Shown here: in pieces, positions 1 through 11,393 of the stretch
Position numbering within the stretch: position 1 is the first letter of the stretch
How the letters are laid out: every line of letters begins with the position of its first letter
DNA from: Sesamum alatum
Lineage: Eukaryota > Streptophyta > Magnoliopsida > Lamiales > Pedaliaceae
Reading direction: 5' to 3'
Assembly: GCA_034509735.1 (NCBI GenBank)
Contig: JACGWO010000002.1
Coordinates: 22,925,636 to 22,989,635, forward strand
DNA: 64,000 nucleotides
Position numbers and translations under genes: made by a program
The notes under the pieces: model-generated
Database searches by the model: none
What the model was told of the DNA's origin: nothing
What the model saw: only the letters and a program-made list of their open reading frames with translations

Positions 1-971
1 TTTATTTTTTGTAATAAATTGTAAGGAAGCACTTCCATGGCGATGGAGGCCCCAGAAGTGGGCCTGTTGGATGGAGCCCATGATGGAGAGGCCAAAAGAA
101 TGAAGAGGTGTTACAAGGCCCATTAGAATGATAATGGGTTATAATTTTGTAATAGTGTAGGCCACCCTAGATTGACCATAGATCCACTGCAAGCTTAGTG
201 GATCACATAGGATTGGGCTTGTGATCATCCAACAGGGTTGTGCTAGGCTTATGTTTTGCATGTGGTGTATGATTTAATATTTGATGTATGATGTGTTTGA
301 AATGCATTCTTTATATTCAATGTCAAAACTCGAGCATGCAAAACTTTCTTAAATGATGAGGTCTCGGTCACTAATAAACTTAACTCTCACATGGATGGTC
401 CAAGTAAATATTATCCCATTAATGGATTAAAAAGTCAAATGGTTTGATTTAAATCCAAGCCTTCCATCCATAGCAATGTAGTGAGGAAGCTACTTTCACC
501 CATTCGTGGTCTCACGAGTCGTGGCATGTTTGGAATGGAAGAAAGCTGCGCTATTGTTATGAACAAAGGAATATGCTCCTATTTCCCTGTCTCACGAGTC
601 GTGGGGGGCGATAGTTGAGATTTTCATTTAGTTGATGGGTCGGGCCTAACGCTGAGTAACATGGATTCGCTTGGAGTCCTCGGAATTACGTGAAGAGGTG
701 AGGCAAAATAACTTGGGGATCTCATTCAATGAGAATGCTATAGGTTACCTCCCACAAAGCCTTTCTCCGTGTGAATCGTTAAAGCGGGGCATGGACAATT
801 GCATTTGTGGACCTCAAGCCCACTAGGAAATGGTTTCCCAGAACCCCATTTGAGAGTGATCGACTTTCGCAGAAATAGTGGGAGGGGTTAATGACTAAAG
901 ACCAAGTCTTAACTTGAACATAATATTACTATAATCTACTTAATGTTTTTCTGTTTACATTTTGAATGTAT
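1..971 (+). other. Untranslated leader remnant of copia copy B1
   Basis: This non-coding stretch aligns by eye with the leader before gag in copy E (41941-42884) and in the full A element (31600-32554). The shared blocks occur in the same order: a segment ending in 'ggcttgtgatcatccaacag', a 'gatgaggtctcggtc' segment, and two copies of the palindrome CACGAGTCGTG at 513-523 and 593-603. A purine-rich 'aatagtgggagg' and a tiny upstream reading frame at about 890 (MTKDQVLT, then stop) come last. The copy's 5' LTR and primer binding site would lie left of the window. I see no host sequence here. Confidence 0.8.
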
Positions 972-1709
972 ATGTCTAAGAATCCACTAATGCCAATACT
1001 AGAGGTTAATAATATTTAATGGAACAAACTACAACGACTGGCTGCGAAATCTTAAGATAGTCTTAGATTTCGAGAATAAGACTTACATTCTGGATAAGGA
1101 TCTTCCTCAGGCCTTGCTGGATGGGTCAATGCCTCAAGAACGCTTGGTGTTTGGGAAGTTGCATGCTGACCATCGGCAGGTCCGCAGCATCGTATTGGCC
1201 TCGATGACTAACGAGATCCAGAAGAAGTACAATAGGCTAGATGATGTTGGCTCGATTATGCTTTGTTTGCAAGATATCTATGCGGTCTCAGACCGGCATG
1301 TTAGACACGCTCAATCAAGGCATTATTCAGAGCTAAGATGACAGAAGGGTCGTCTGTACAAGAGCATATAGTGATGATGGTATCCCTTGTGGAGAAGCTC
1401 AAAGACCTCCGAGGTAATCTTGAAAAAAAGATGTACATGGACGTGATCCTTCAGTCTCTTTCTACCTCATTCGACCAATTTATTGTCAACTTGACATATA
1501 TGTTGGTCTGGTACGAGGCAACGATTGAAAAATCTACACCGGCGGTACTAGTGGGAGAGGCTTCGACCTCAGAAGCGAAAGGCCAGGGTGCCGGACACTG
1601 GAAGAGGAAGAAAACTAAGACAACATCAGCCGCTGCTAGCACTTCGAGTAATCCTGTTACACCGCTAGGGCGGAGGTAAAGGAAAGAGGAAGAGGGTTCG
1701 ACAGTCAAA
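972..1709 (+). pseudogene. gag: Copia gag, N-terminal part, copy B1 (broken)
   Basis: The family start ATGTCTAAGAATCC is present, but the frame stops after about 15 codons because of an indel in the conserved ETNKFNGTNY segment. The rest of the capsid region is readable in other frames. 1114-1341 holds the segment ending in RSIVLASMTNEIQKKYNRLDD, and 1338-1679 holds MTEGSSVQEH followed by the VILQSL...FDQFIVN segment and the basic linker. Gag would coat retroelement RNA in cytoplasmic particles. The reading is interrupted at 1709 by a solo LTR and resumes at 3718 with the zinc knuckle. Frameshifts and stops make it non-functional. Confidence 0.85.
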
Positions 1710-3004
1710 AGTTAGAATAGGTGACCATGTAGCCAATCTTGGTAGGCGAATTGTAACCTATGTCTGAACCATTTTCAAGGTTTTAATAAATCATTAATGA
1801 ATAAGAAGTGAAATTCATTTGGCATTTACTTTGTTTGTGTTCACTTTATCTGCTTTATATATCTGTTCACTATGCAAACAAAGCCCGCGGACTGAAAACA
1901 CATTTCGGGGACTGGGACTACGCTTGGAGGTAGGTCCATGAAATTAGTTCCGCCAAATCAGTCCGGAAATCTCCAAGTCAAGGAATCTCGAAAGTGGGTA
2001 CCGAGATTCCCCTTGAGACTTGCACTAAGCATCTGCTGTCGTATTTCATCGATGAGTGACAAGGGTCGTCTAAGCAGTGTTAGTGGGTTAGCCTGCTAGG
2101 GAGCAGCTGACTGAGGTGACTCGCGGGAACCGTCTTACGGAGGACCTTGAGTAGGGTCGGCTAGGTATGACGTGTGTTCCCGGTTCCAACGGTACAGGTC
2201 AAGTCCTTTGACTTGATGAACTGCTGAGTTTATCTGTACATCAGGGTTGTACCTTAGATATGGTGAGAGATTGCCAAGATGCGCTTGAGTAGTCATAAGC
2301 CACATCTAGTGCAGCTTCGGTGTGCAGAGTGACAGTAGTTTCCAAGAAAGGATCTGTCTCCTGTCAAGATGTTGACAGTTGTGTCTCACAAATGCTCTGT
2401 GTTTAGTCCCTAAAATCTGTGGCCACAGTAACTGAACAGAAGGGAAGGTTTCCCTTGCGGCGTTTAGTAAAGGACAGACCGATACTTAGGTCCAAAATAG
2501 GTACCTGCATTTTCCGTGCCCTAGACCCTAAGTAGTGAGACCGTAGACGGAAGGATAGATGTACTGTAGAGCCTCAATGTTCATCCCCGTATATTCACCT
2601 AGTCTCTAGTGCCATGGACCGTTGCTAGATGGCCACCCATGGTAACGGGCGGATTCTAGGAATCAAACCAAGTCTAGTTGAAGGTCAACCTAAAGAGTCA
2701 CACACAATCTGCACACATAAAAGTATTTAATTTAGAATTAAATATTTGGAGAAATGGAGTGATTAAATTGGATTTAATCGGGTCTTTATTTTTCTTGGGA
2801 AGGATTAATTCCTTTTATTAGATAAAAGGGATTTATCTAATAAATTAGATTTATTAAAAAATTAATTTAATGGGCTTAGAATAAATATATATATTTAATA
2901 TATTTATTTATTGCCCTTGGAATATTTAAATAGGATTTTAATATTCCATTAAATTAAATTAATGGTTGAGAATAAAAGGGAGAGAGATCTATGGCTAATA
3001 TTGG

Positions 3005-3052
3005 TTTGACCAAAAGAAGCTAGTTTTTGACTAGAATTTGACTAGGTCAAAT
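3005..3052 (+). promoter_or_regulatory. W-box (TTGAC) cluster in LTR A-s1
   Basis: Three TTTGAC cores and one inverted GTCAAA lie within about 50 bp, roughly 60-100 bp upstream of the TATA box. TTGAC[CT] is the known core bound by plant WRKY factors. The same cluster occurs in every A and C LTR of the window. That it drives defence- or stress-linked transcription is inference. Confidence 0.5.
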
Positions 3053-3111
3053 CCTAGTTGTGGAGGAGTCTTCAAAGTGTAGGAGATTGAAGAGGAAAAG
3101 GATTCCTCTTC

Positions 3112-3119
3112 TATAAATA
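3112..3119 (+). promoter_or_regulatory. TATA box of LTR A-s1
   Basis: TATAAATA sits at the position where the full A element has TATATATA (29844-29851), followed by a CA/CT-rich segment that would hold the transcription start. The position is supported by conservation among LTR copies; activity is not shown. Confidence 0.55.
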
Positions 3120-3160
3120 CTCCTTAGCACACACATTGAAGAAGATGATGAATCTTGAAA

Positions 3161-3182
3161 CACACACACACACACACACACA
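3161..3182. repeat. (CA)n microsatellite in LTR
   Basis: An uninterrupted run of 11 CA units lies just downstream of the TATA box. Its length varies among LTR copies: shorter at 9981-9992, longer at 38030-38046, and present as TG in the reversed C LTR at 14202-14228. Confidence 0.95.
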
Positions 3183-3717
3183 TACTCGTCCTCTCCTCTC
3201 GCTCCTCTCGGCCGCCTCTCTCTCTCCTCTTCCAAGAAAATTGTTTTCTTGTTCTTTTGTTCTTTAACAATTGAACAAAGGAGGATTGGTCTCGTTAAAC
3301 TAATAACGTTTGATCGATCCGTCCTCTCCTAAATAATACTTGTTCTTTCACTAGCACGAAGTTCAAGATACGTGGGCGGATTGCGTGTCACGAATTAGAG
3401 GGTCTCCTATACGAGATCGTGGAGCAAATCGGGGAATAACGCGAGTGCCGGTTAGAAGAGGAAAACGACGAATCGGTAGGTTTCTATTTACGTTTTTTCG
3501 TCCTCTTTTATTTTAGAATCCTATGGCCTCCATGATTCTTGTGTATATTTTTATTCATGAGATACACCGAACACCTGGGAGTTTCAAGGGCACACCCCTT
3601 GAACGAGTTTATTTTAATATATGTTATGCATGTTTAAATTTTTATAATTTAAATTATACCGTGCTTCCGCATTCGTGCTACTCCCGGGACGATCCACACG
3701 CCTACCCAAGGCTTTCA

Positions 3718-4794
3718 TCAAAGTCATAGATTCCAAACGATGTGTGCATTAACTGCCATGAAAAGGGACATTGGAAGAGGGAGTGTCCCAAGCTCCTCTC
3801 CAATGAAGGTACATTTGAATTGAGTACCAACATAATTATTGTTCTACTCTTTGGTATTGGATACCAACTAATCATAATCTGTGAATGGTTTGCAGATGGT
3901 TATGAGTAGAAAGCCCAGACAGGTTCTAAGGCTTAGCGATGGCAGGGCCATTGCTGCGAAGACTAGGGACTAGTTAGGCTTAGCATAGCAATGATCATGT
4001 TAGGATAGAGTTTGAAAGGAAATACGTAACCTGGCATTATCGAAGTATGTTTTTATGTACTGTTGGACAGTTTTTTACATACGTTTGATCAATAAAATTG
4101 CTTTACTTGACAAAGAATGACAATTCTTGTCTGCTAGGTAGGATACATAATTATCCTTAAATATTATCCCATAATTGGATTACGAGTACTCAATATCAAA
4201 TGATTAAAATAGATAATCAAAATAAACTTACGAATTTGGCATCCATAAGCTATGCTAGTTTTTCCTTTAGTTAAGGACGAGGAAGTTGGAAGATTCAAAG
4301 AGTCTAGCGATAGACAATTTGAGTCGACTAGCTTACAAGTCCTCTTTGAGATGGAAAGACTGTAAGGCTTCTTTGTTGGACAAAGAGGGCTTGCCAAAAG
4401 TCTATCAGATTGGATTCATTTAGACATTAGTAGATTACTGAATACACAGCACCAGAAGAGGGTTCACAAATCTAAGAACCTTGGATAGGTTCGGGGAATT
4501 AGACTTGGAGTGGTGAACCAAGCTGATGGCAAAATTAAACCTCTCGATTAGATCAAAAGGGCGTGTATTTAGTACAAGTTCTTGAATATCCAGATAAGAG
4601 TGGAATTCTTCCTGGAAGGACCATGGTTGAACGGTCTCTGGTAAGGGAGAAATCGAACCTTGTTAGAGTTGGTTCGATCGGGGTTCCACTGGATTACCTT
4701 AAACCGTCTAGACATGGACTTGAAAGGTTGCCAAATAGAGAAACATGGCATTTTCTAATAGTCATGATCTAGCTGCCATATAGGATATGGTTTG
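3718..4794 (+). pseudogene. gag-pol: Copia gag zinc knuckle, protease and integrase remnants, copy B1
   Basis: Directly after the solo LTR the gag frame resumes with a full CCHC knuckle (CINCHEKGHWKREC, about 3739-3798), the RNA-binding motif of Gag. The protease is decayed: the DTG region is unreadable, but a SDGRAIAAKT-like segment remains near 3930-3990. Integrase N-terminal traces (ESCLKGKMTKKPF-like) lie near 4280-4390. Further integrase pieces with many stops and deletions run to 4794, where another solo LTR interrupts. Longest open stretches are about 70 codons, so nothing functional can be made. Confidence 0.75.
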
Positions 4795-7047
4795 TGTTAG
4801 AATAGGTGACCAGAACGCCAATAGGTTTGGCAATTTGTAATCTATTCGACAACTTGATGTAGATGTAATATTATTATGTGATAAATAAGATGAGTGTTCG
4901 TCACCAATGGTACCTTCTTTGTTGTGCTCATCTTACATTTGTTAAAACGGTGTTTAACTTATATCGTAACAAAGCCCACAGACCATGGATAACAACTCGT
5001 GCAGTTGGGCCACGCATTGGATGGTGGTCATGAAACCAACTGATTGAGAGTTGGGTCTGAAACGTTCCAAGTCGAGGACCTCGAGACAGGGCATCGAGAG
5101 TCCTATTGAGACTTGCCTCAAAAGTCGTGTTCATTGGATGAGTGTCGTGTTTCATCGGTGACAGGCGTGGGACGCCTACACGATCTTGATGGGTTGGTCG
5201 ACTGGGGTCGAGCCGACTGGACTGACTCGCGGGGATCATCATATGGAAGCCTTGGAGGCTTGGTCAGTATGATTGGTTTTTCCCCGGTTCCGATAGTACG
5301 GGAGTAATCCTCAGACTTGAGGGATCATGGTAGTCGCGTGCACATGACGGCTGTATCTTGGATCTGGCGAGAGGTAATCATTCTGTAAGATGATTATCAT
5401 AAGCCTTGTCCAGTGAAGTCGAAATGTGTAGCGAGGACGGTGGATTCCAAGAAGAGGATCCGTCCCCTGTCAGTATGTGACAGAGGTATCTCCTACGCAC
5501 TCGGAGACACGTTCATGCTGTATGAAGCTGTGGCCACAGTGGTTGGTCGAACAGGGAATGGTTTCCTGTGTCGACGCAATGAAGCATACGTGGTCTCGAG
5601 TATTAAGCATAGACGCCTAGTCAAGGATGGGAACCGACGCCCAATTTCATACCCTAGACTAAGGCCGGGAGACGGTAGACGGAAGGATCGTACCCGTGCG
5701 GAATCGACGCCTAAATGTTCACGCCAATTCACCTAGTCTCTAGTGCCATGAACCGTTGCTAGACGGCCACCCATGGTACCGGGCCCCTGTGGGACACGGG
5801 CCCAAGTTTAGCTGAGGGTGAACCTAAAGGGTCACACACAAATCACCGAGGAGGTTGAGAGATCGATTTGGAGTCAATCTCGAAGGATAAAATAAGTAAT
5901 TAGATTACTTAAGGGAAAGTCCATTGGATGGACGGGCCGATATTGTATCGGGCTTTCGTTTAATCGGTAAATTGGATTTTCGATTAAATATGGAAAGTTG
6001 AGACGTTGAGACGTTGGATCTTTTAATTGGATTAAAAGATCAACGGGAATAATTTAAATGGACATTAAATTGGATTTAATGTTGGGTTCGTTGTAATTGG
6101 ATTACGATAAAACCCGGTCCGTTAAATTTTACTCGAGAGGAGAAATAATTCCTATTTTGGAATAGGAAGAAGTTGGACTTCTTCCCTTAATTAAACATGG
6201 CCGACATGCTCCCTTGGAGGAAGCAAAATCAACCATGTTTCATGCTAGGTGGTATGTTGACTTGTCTCTTTTGGAAAGAGACAAATCAACTCCAATCAAG
6301 CTCTTCCCTTTTGGTATGATTTAATCATACCATAAATTTTGGTAGGTTTGATTGAAGAAATGATGGGGATTGATTGGAATGAATCTAGACATCCTTGGAT
6401 GAACCTAGACACATTCCAATAATCACATTAATTATGTATATATATATATATATATATATTAGAATATACAACACCAAGCATAAGTGATTCATTATTCATC
6501 TTTTTCTAGGAAAAAAGAGAAGACAATTTTGGATCCCCTCTCCTCTCTCTCAACTCTTGGCCTCCCTCCCTCTCTCTCACACTTGTGTTCTTCACTTGAT
6601 TTTGAATCAAGAAGAAGAACAAAGTAAGTTTAAGAGACCACTAATTCATAGTGTTCTTCTTTTAAACCGATTCCTTCTTAAACCCGTTCTTTTCTAGCAA
6701 GAAGAACGTGTGTTTCTTCCAGTGTGGTATGGATCACCTTTGGAGAATCCATACGTTTGGATTTCGTGAGCATTCCAGAGAAGGAACAACGCAAGTAGCC
6801 GGGAGCATACGCTAAACAATCGAAGGTAACGATCTTATTACGCTTTGATTGATTTATTGTATATATCTATGCCCTATGTGTTTAAATATATGTTTCCAAT
6901 ATTTACACATCCTACATTGAACGCCCGGTTGAGCACCCAAGGGTACACCCCTTGGGATTCGTTTATTTTAAATTTGATTTAAATTTATGCATATTTCTCG
7001 CTTTCTCGCTTCCGCTCGCGCTCCCGGGCGGATCCGCTTGTCCTTCA
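4795..7047 (+). mobile_element. Solo LTR, copia subfamily B'
   Basis: This 2,253-bp LTR starts TGTTAGAATAGGTGACC, ends GTCCTTCA and is flanked by the 5-bp repeat GTTTG at 4790-4794 and 7048-7052. Integrase coding sequence continues across it (gatatgg before, gaaagcctgcatcc after). It carries the conserved block seen in all LTRs here (about 5728-5782), the palindrome CTGTGGCCACAG near 5528-5539, a TA microsatellite and a CT-rich segment. It differs from A LTRs in most of its length and is closest to the reversed LTR at 27659-39600. Confidence 0.92.
6437..6459. repeat. (TA)n microsatellite
   Basis: About 11 TA units lie within the B' LTR, at roughly the position of the TATA box in A LTRs. Whether it acts as the core promoter is unknown. 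Confidence 0.9.
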
Positions 7048-8319
7048 GTTTGGAAAGCCTGCATCCTACCAAGTTCTTGAGTACATGGGATGGTCCCACA
7101 TACGTCAAGGGACTAGTGGGAGACAAATTAGACTAGGTGTTTGATTTGTGCAGGTTTAATGCAGAATAATGGAAACATCATTTGTAATTATATTATTCCA
7201 CTGACTATATTCCAGTCCTCCTAGGGATAACCAGAATACCTTAGTTACTTGAGAGGCATAGGTTTTTGGGCCTGTCCGGCCAATTAGATTATCATCCAAA
7301 AGATACAAGGAGAAGCGATGTTGGACATCGGGTTTGGATCAATGGATTAGAGCTATTGGATCCGTCATGAAAACTCAAACTGGGTTTGAAATTTTGTATA
7401 ACTAAAATATTCATTTTAACGAGTTCATACGGAGTATAACTCGATCAGTAACAGGCTTTAGGGTCAGTGGAAGGATAGTTTTGTTCCAAGTGTTTAGTGT
7501 GTAACGTCTTATTCATTTGGAATGAATTTAAGATGTTAGGAAACACTGAAACAAGAGCGTTATTTACGCAATTCTCCATGAAAGGAATTGGATTCCTTTA
7601 TACAGGGTTAAGCTGTTCAAGACTCAGTCGCGTTAGACTGATGAGAAAGCTTAGATGTTTGACATCCCCTACAGCTTTTCCTTAGGCAACATGAAAATGT
7701 TGTTCGTGCATTGTGCTTGATGTTGTGTATGCTTTGGGCATAACAACGGTTATTGGGCTTAGGCCGAGAAGGCAGTAGACAGCTGTTGAGAATATCTGTA
7801 ATACCTGAACAAGGATTAAAGAAGTGTTCTTAATGCACGTTTTGCGGAGGGTTGATTCTGGAAGCCTATAGCGATACTAGCTTCCAGAATCATGTGAATA
7901 ATGTTTAGTCTCAATATGTATGTACATTTGGACTTAATGGTGAGTGTGGTGGCTTGGAAAGGTTTCAACCGGGATACCACGACATGTCATTGTGAAAGTC
8001 GTTTCTGGAAAGGGGTTTGGATTGAAAACCGCATCCATAGGATGGATGTAGTGCCTTGCACGGTCGAGCCAGTAGTTGCCTTGGAGGCGAACTAGGCTTT
8101 GGCAAAAGCTTTTAGGCTCGAGATCTCATCACAGATCCATGAAAAATGCTTAGACAACCACCATTTGCAGACAACAATGGTAGGAAGAGGTGACATGGTA
8201 CTGTGTCACTTTGGCAGAGAAATATAGTAGACCCACGAGAGCGAGCCAGTATCGTAGATTTCTTATGCTCAGAAGACTCTGAGAAACATGGGTAATTGTC
8301 TTTGTGGTCAAGTGGGAGA
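7048..8319 (+). pseudogene. pol: Copia pol remnants (integrase end, RT, RNase H), copy B1
   Basis: Short conserved islands in the correct pol order can be read through many stops and deletions. Integrase C-terminus (KPASY...YVKGLVGDK-like) lies at 7053-7140 and the RT start (TYGEAMSDID-like) near 7310-7340. An RT segment ending in MLGNTETRALFTQFSMK is at about 7530-7590, an ERMKDIPY-like piece near 7640-7680, and RNase H (VVAWK, DVVPCTVEPVV, then the SRSHHR region) at 7940-8150. The polypurine tract aagtgggaga (8310-8319) closes the internal region. The YVDD active site is not recognisable. Confidence 0.75.
8310..8319 (+). other. Polypurine tract, copy B1
   Basis: AAGTGGGAGA directly precedes the LTR start, as in copies A (36572), E (56158) and F (63487). 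It is the usual plus-strand primer of LTR retrotransposons. Confidence 0.75.
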
Positions 8320-8513
8320 TTAGAATAGGTGACCAAAAAGTCAATTAGATTGGCTGTTCTGGGAACTATTCGTCAATGTCACAACAAATGCCCACAGACT
8401 GATTGGTTAAACCCATTGAGTTGAGCTGCGTATAGGTTGGCGGCTATGAAACCAATTCCTTGAGGGTCGGTCTGAAACGTTCCAAATCGAGGACCTCGAG
8501 ACTGGGCCTCGAG
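8320..8513 (+). mobile_element. 3' LTR of copy B1, first part (subfamily B)
   Basis: It begins tagaataggtgaccaaaaag; the first bases TGT of the LTR are lost. It continues as a B-type LTR to 'gggcctcgag' and is then split by a solo A LTR. The second part resumes at 10524. Confidence 0.85.
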
Positions 8514-10523
8514 TGTTAGAATAGGTGACCATGTAGCTAATCTTGGTAGGCGAATTGTAACCTATGTCTGAACAATTTTGAGGTTTTAATAAATCATTAA
8601 TGAATAAGAAGTGAAATTTATTTGGCATTTACTTTGTTTGTGTTCACTTTATCTGCTTTATATATCTGTTAACTACGCAAACAAAGCCCACGGACTGAAA
8701 AAACATTTCGGGGACTGGGACTACGCTGGGGACTGGGACTATGCTTGGAGGTAGGTCGTTGAAATCAGTTCCGCCGAATCAGTTCGGAAATCTCCAAGTC
8801 AAGGAATCTCAAAAGTGGGTACCGAGATTCCCCTTGAGACTTGCACTAAGCATCTGCTGTCGTATTTCATCGAGGGGTGACGAGGGTCGTCTAAGCGGTG
8901 TTAGTGGGTTAGCCTGCTAGGGAGCAGCTGACTGAGGTGACTCGCAGGAACCGTCTTACGGAGGACCTTGAGTAGGGTCGACTAGGTATGACGTGTGTTC
9001 CTAGTTCTAACGGTACAGGTCAAGTCCTTTGACTTGAGGAACTGCTGAGTTTACCTGTACATCAGGGCTGTATCTTAGATATGGTGAGAGATGCCAAGGT
9101 GCGCTTGAGTACTCATAAGCCACATCTAGTCTAGCTCCGTTGTGCAGAGTGACAGTAGTTTCCAAGAAAGGATCTGTCTCTTGTCAAGATGTTGACAGTT
9201 GTGTCTCACAAATGCTCCGAGTCTAGTCCCTAAAATCTGTGGCCACAGTAACTGAATAGAAGGGAAGGTTTCCCTTGCGGCGTTTAGTAAAGGACTGACC
9301 GACACTTAGGTCCAAAATGGGTACCTGCATTTTCCGTGCCCTAGACCCAAAGTGGTGAGACCGTAGACGGAAGGATAGATGTACTGTAGAGCCTAAATGT
9401 TCATCCGCGTATATTCACCTAGTCTCTAGTGTCATGGACCGTTGCTAGATGGCCACCCATGGTAACGGGCGGATTCTAGGAATCCAACCAAGTCTAACTG
9501 AGGGTCAACCTAAAGAGTCACACACAATCCGCACACATAAAAGTATTTAATTTAGAATTAAATATTTGGAGAAATGGAGTGATTAAATTGGATTTAATCG
9601 GGTCGTTATTTTTCTTGGGAAGAATTAATTCCTTTTATTAGATAAAAGGGATTTATCTAATAAATTAAATTTATTAGAAAATTAATTTAATGGGTTTAGA
9701 ATAAATATTTATATTTTAATACATTTATTTATTGCCCTTGGAATATTTAAATAGGATTTTAATATTCCATTAAATTAAATTAATGGTTGAGATTAAAGGG
9801 GAGAGAGATCTATGGCTAATATTGGTTTGACAAAAAGAAGCTAATTTTGACTAGGATTTGACTAGGTCAAATCCTAGTTGTGGAGGAGTCTTCAAAGTTT
9901 AGGAGATTGAAGAGGAAAAGGATTCCTCTTCTATAAATACTCCTTAGCACACACATTGAAGATGATGATGAATCTTGAAACACACACACACATAGTCGTC
10001 GTCTCCTCTCCCTCCTCTCGGCCGCCTCTCTCTCCTCTTCCAAGAAAATTGTTTTCTTGTTCTTTTGTTCTTAACAATTGAAGAAAGGAGGATTAATCTC
10101 GTTAAACTAATAACGTTTGATCGATCCGTCCTCTCCTAAATAATACTTGTTCTTTCGCTAGCACGAAGTTCAAGATACGTGGGCGGATTGCGTGTCACGA
10201 ATTAGAGGGTCTCCTATACGAGATCGTGGAGCAAATCGGGGAACAACGCGAGTAACAGTTAGAAGAGGAAAACGACGAATCGGTAGGTTTTGCTTGACGT
10301 TTTTCGTCCTCTTTTATTTTAGAATCCTATGGCCTCCATGATTCTTGTGTATGTTTTTATTCATGAGATACACCAAACACCCGAGAGTTTCAAGAGCACA
10401 CCCCTTGAACGAGTTTATTTTAATATATGTTATGCATGTTTAAATTTTTGTAATTTAAATTATACCGCGCTTCCGCATTCGCGCTACTCCTGGGATGATC
10501 CACACGCCTACCCAAGGCTTTCA
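8514..10523 (+). mobile_element. Solo LTR, copia subfamily A (A-s2)
   Basis: This 2,010-bp LTR runs from TGTTAGAATAGGTGACC to ggctttca, flanked by TCGAG at 8509-8513 and 10524-10528. The B-type LTR continues across it, giving an LTR inserted in an LTR. It is closely similar to A-s1, but the different target repeat shows an independent insertion. The conserved U3 block lies at about 9416-9470 and the TATA region near 9931-9938 (tataaata). Confidence 0.93.
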
Positions 10524-11393
10524 TCGAGTGCCCTATAGAGACTTGCACTAAGTATTGCATTCACTAGGTGAGTGCCGAGTTTCATCGGTGCCAGACGTAG
10601 GTCATCTATGCAATTTTAGTCGGTTAGTTGGCAAGGTAGTCGACTGACTGAACTGACTAACGGGAATCGTCATATGGAAGCCTTGGAGGCTTGGTCGGTA
10701 TGACTGGAATTCCCGGTTCTGATAGTACAGGGTTAGTCCTCGGACTTGAAGAATCATGGCAGTCGCATGCATATGAAGGTTGTATCTTGCATTTGGCGAA
10801 AGGTGACCGTGTCTTTGATATGGTCATTATAAGCCTTGTCTAGTGCAGTCGGAGTATGTAGTGAGGACGGTGGACTCCAAGATAGAATCTATCCCCTGTC
10901 AGTATTTGACAGTTATGTCTCTTATGCGCTCTGAGATGGTTTAGACTTTTCAAGTCTACGGCCGTAGAGATGGTCGAGTAGAGAATGGTTCCCTAGGTCG
11001 ATCAATAGAGTAAACGCGTCTCGAGTTTGAAGCATAGTTGCCTGGTCCAGGATGGAAACCGACGCGCAATTCCATGCCCTAGACTAAGGCCGGGAGATGG
11101 TCGACAGAAGGACTGTACCTGTATGGAATTCAGAGCCTAAATGTTCACACCAACATTCACCTAGTATCTAGTGCCATGGACCGTTGCTAGACGGCCACCC
11201 ATGGTGACGGACATTTCTGATTAATGGTTAATAAAAAATAATTAATTAAATTAGATTTAATTAATCAATTGTGTTGGACACAAGCCCAAGTCTAGCTGAG
11301 GGTGAACCTAAAGAATCACACACAAATCACTATGGAAGTAATGGAATTAATTTGGAATTAATTTTGGAAGAAGTGAATTAATTTAATTGGAAT
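10524..11393 (+). mobile_element. LTR of copy B1, second part, truncated
   Basis: The B LTR resumes with 'tgccctatagagacttgc' and runs through the conserved block (about 11157-11212) and the 'gggtgaacctaaag' segment. Near 11393 it passes abruptly into a reversed C LTR. The last several hundred bases of this LTR, and the primer binding site of the next copy, are missing. The junction falls in AT-rich sequence (ttaaataaa) and looks like an illegitimate deletion. Confidence 0.8.

Larger units (their letters stand above)
1710..3717 (+). mobile_element. Solo LTR, copia subfamily A (A-s1)
   Basis: This 2,008-bp LTR begins agttagaataggtgacc (the initial T of TG has mutated to A) and ends ggctttca. 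It is flanked by the direct repeat TCAAA at 1705-1709 and 3718-3722. The gag sequence reads on across it, which shows insertion followed by LTR-LTR recombination to a solo LTR. It aligns throughout with the LTRs at 8514-10523, 28455-30436 and 36583-38577. It contains the conserved U3 block (about 2597-2650), a TTGAC cluster, a TATA box and a CA repeat. Confidence 0.93.

Noticed and set aside
512..603. Paired palindromic repeats as a CRISPR-like array
   Set aside because: Only two units of 11-16 bp occur per leader, in a plant retrotransposon, with no cas genes and spacer regions that are conserved between copies.
3047..3235. Minus-strand frame rich in Arg and Cys/Val across the LTR CA repeat
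   Set aside because: It is simple-repeat translation in an LTR, with no conservation between LTR copies.
5413..5736. Apparent 107-codon gene in the B' LTR
   Set aside because: It lies wholly in LTR sequence, and the frame is not kept in other B or B' LTRs.
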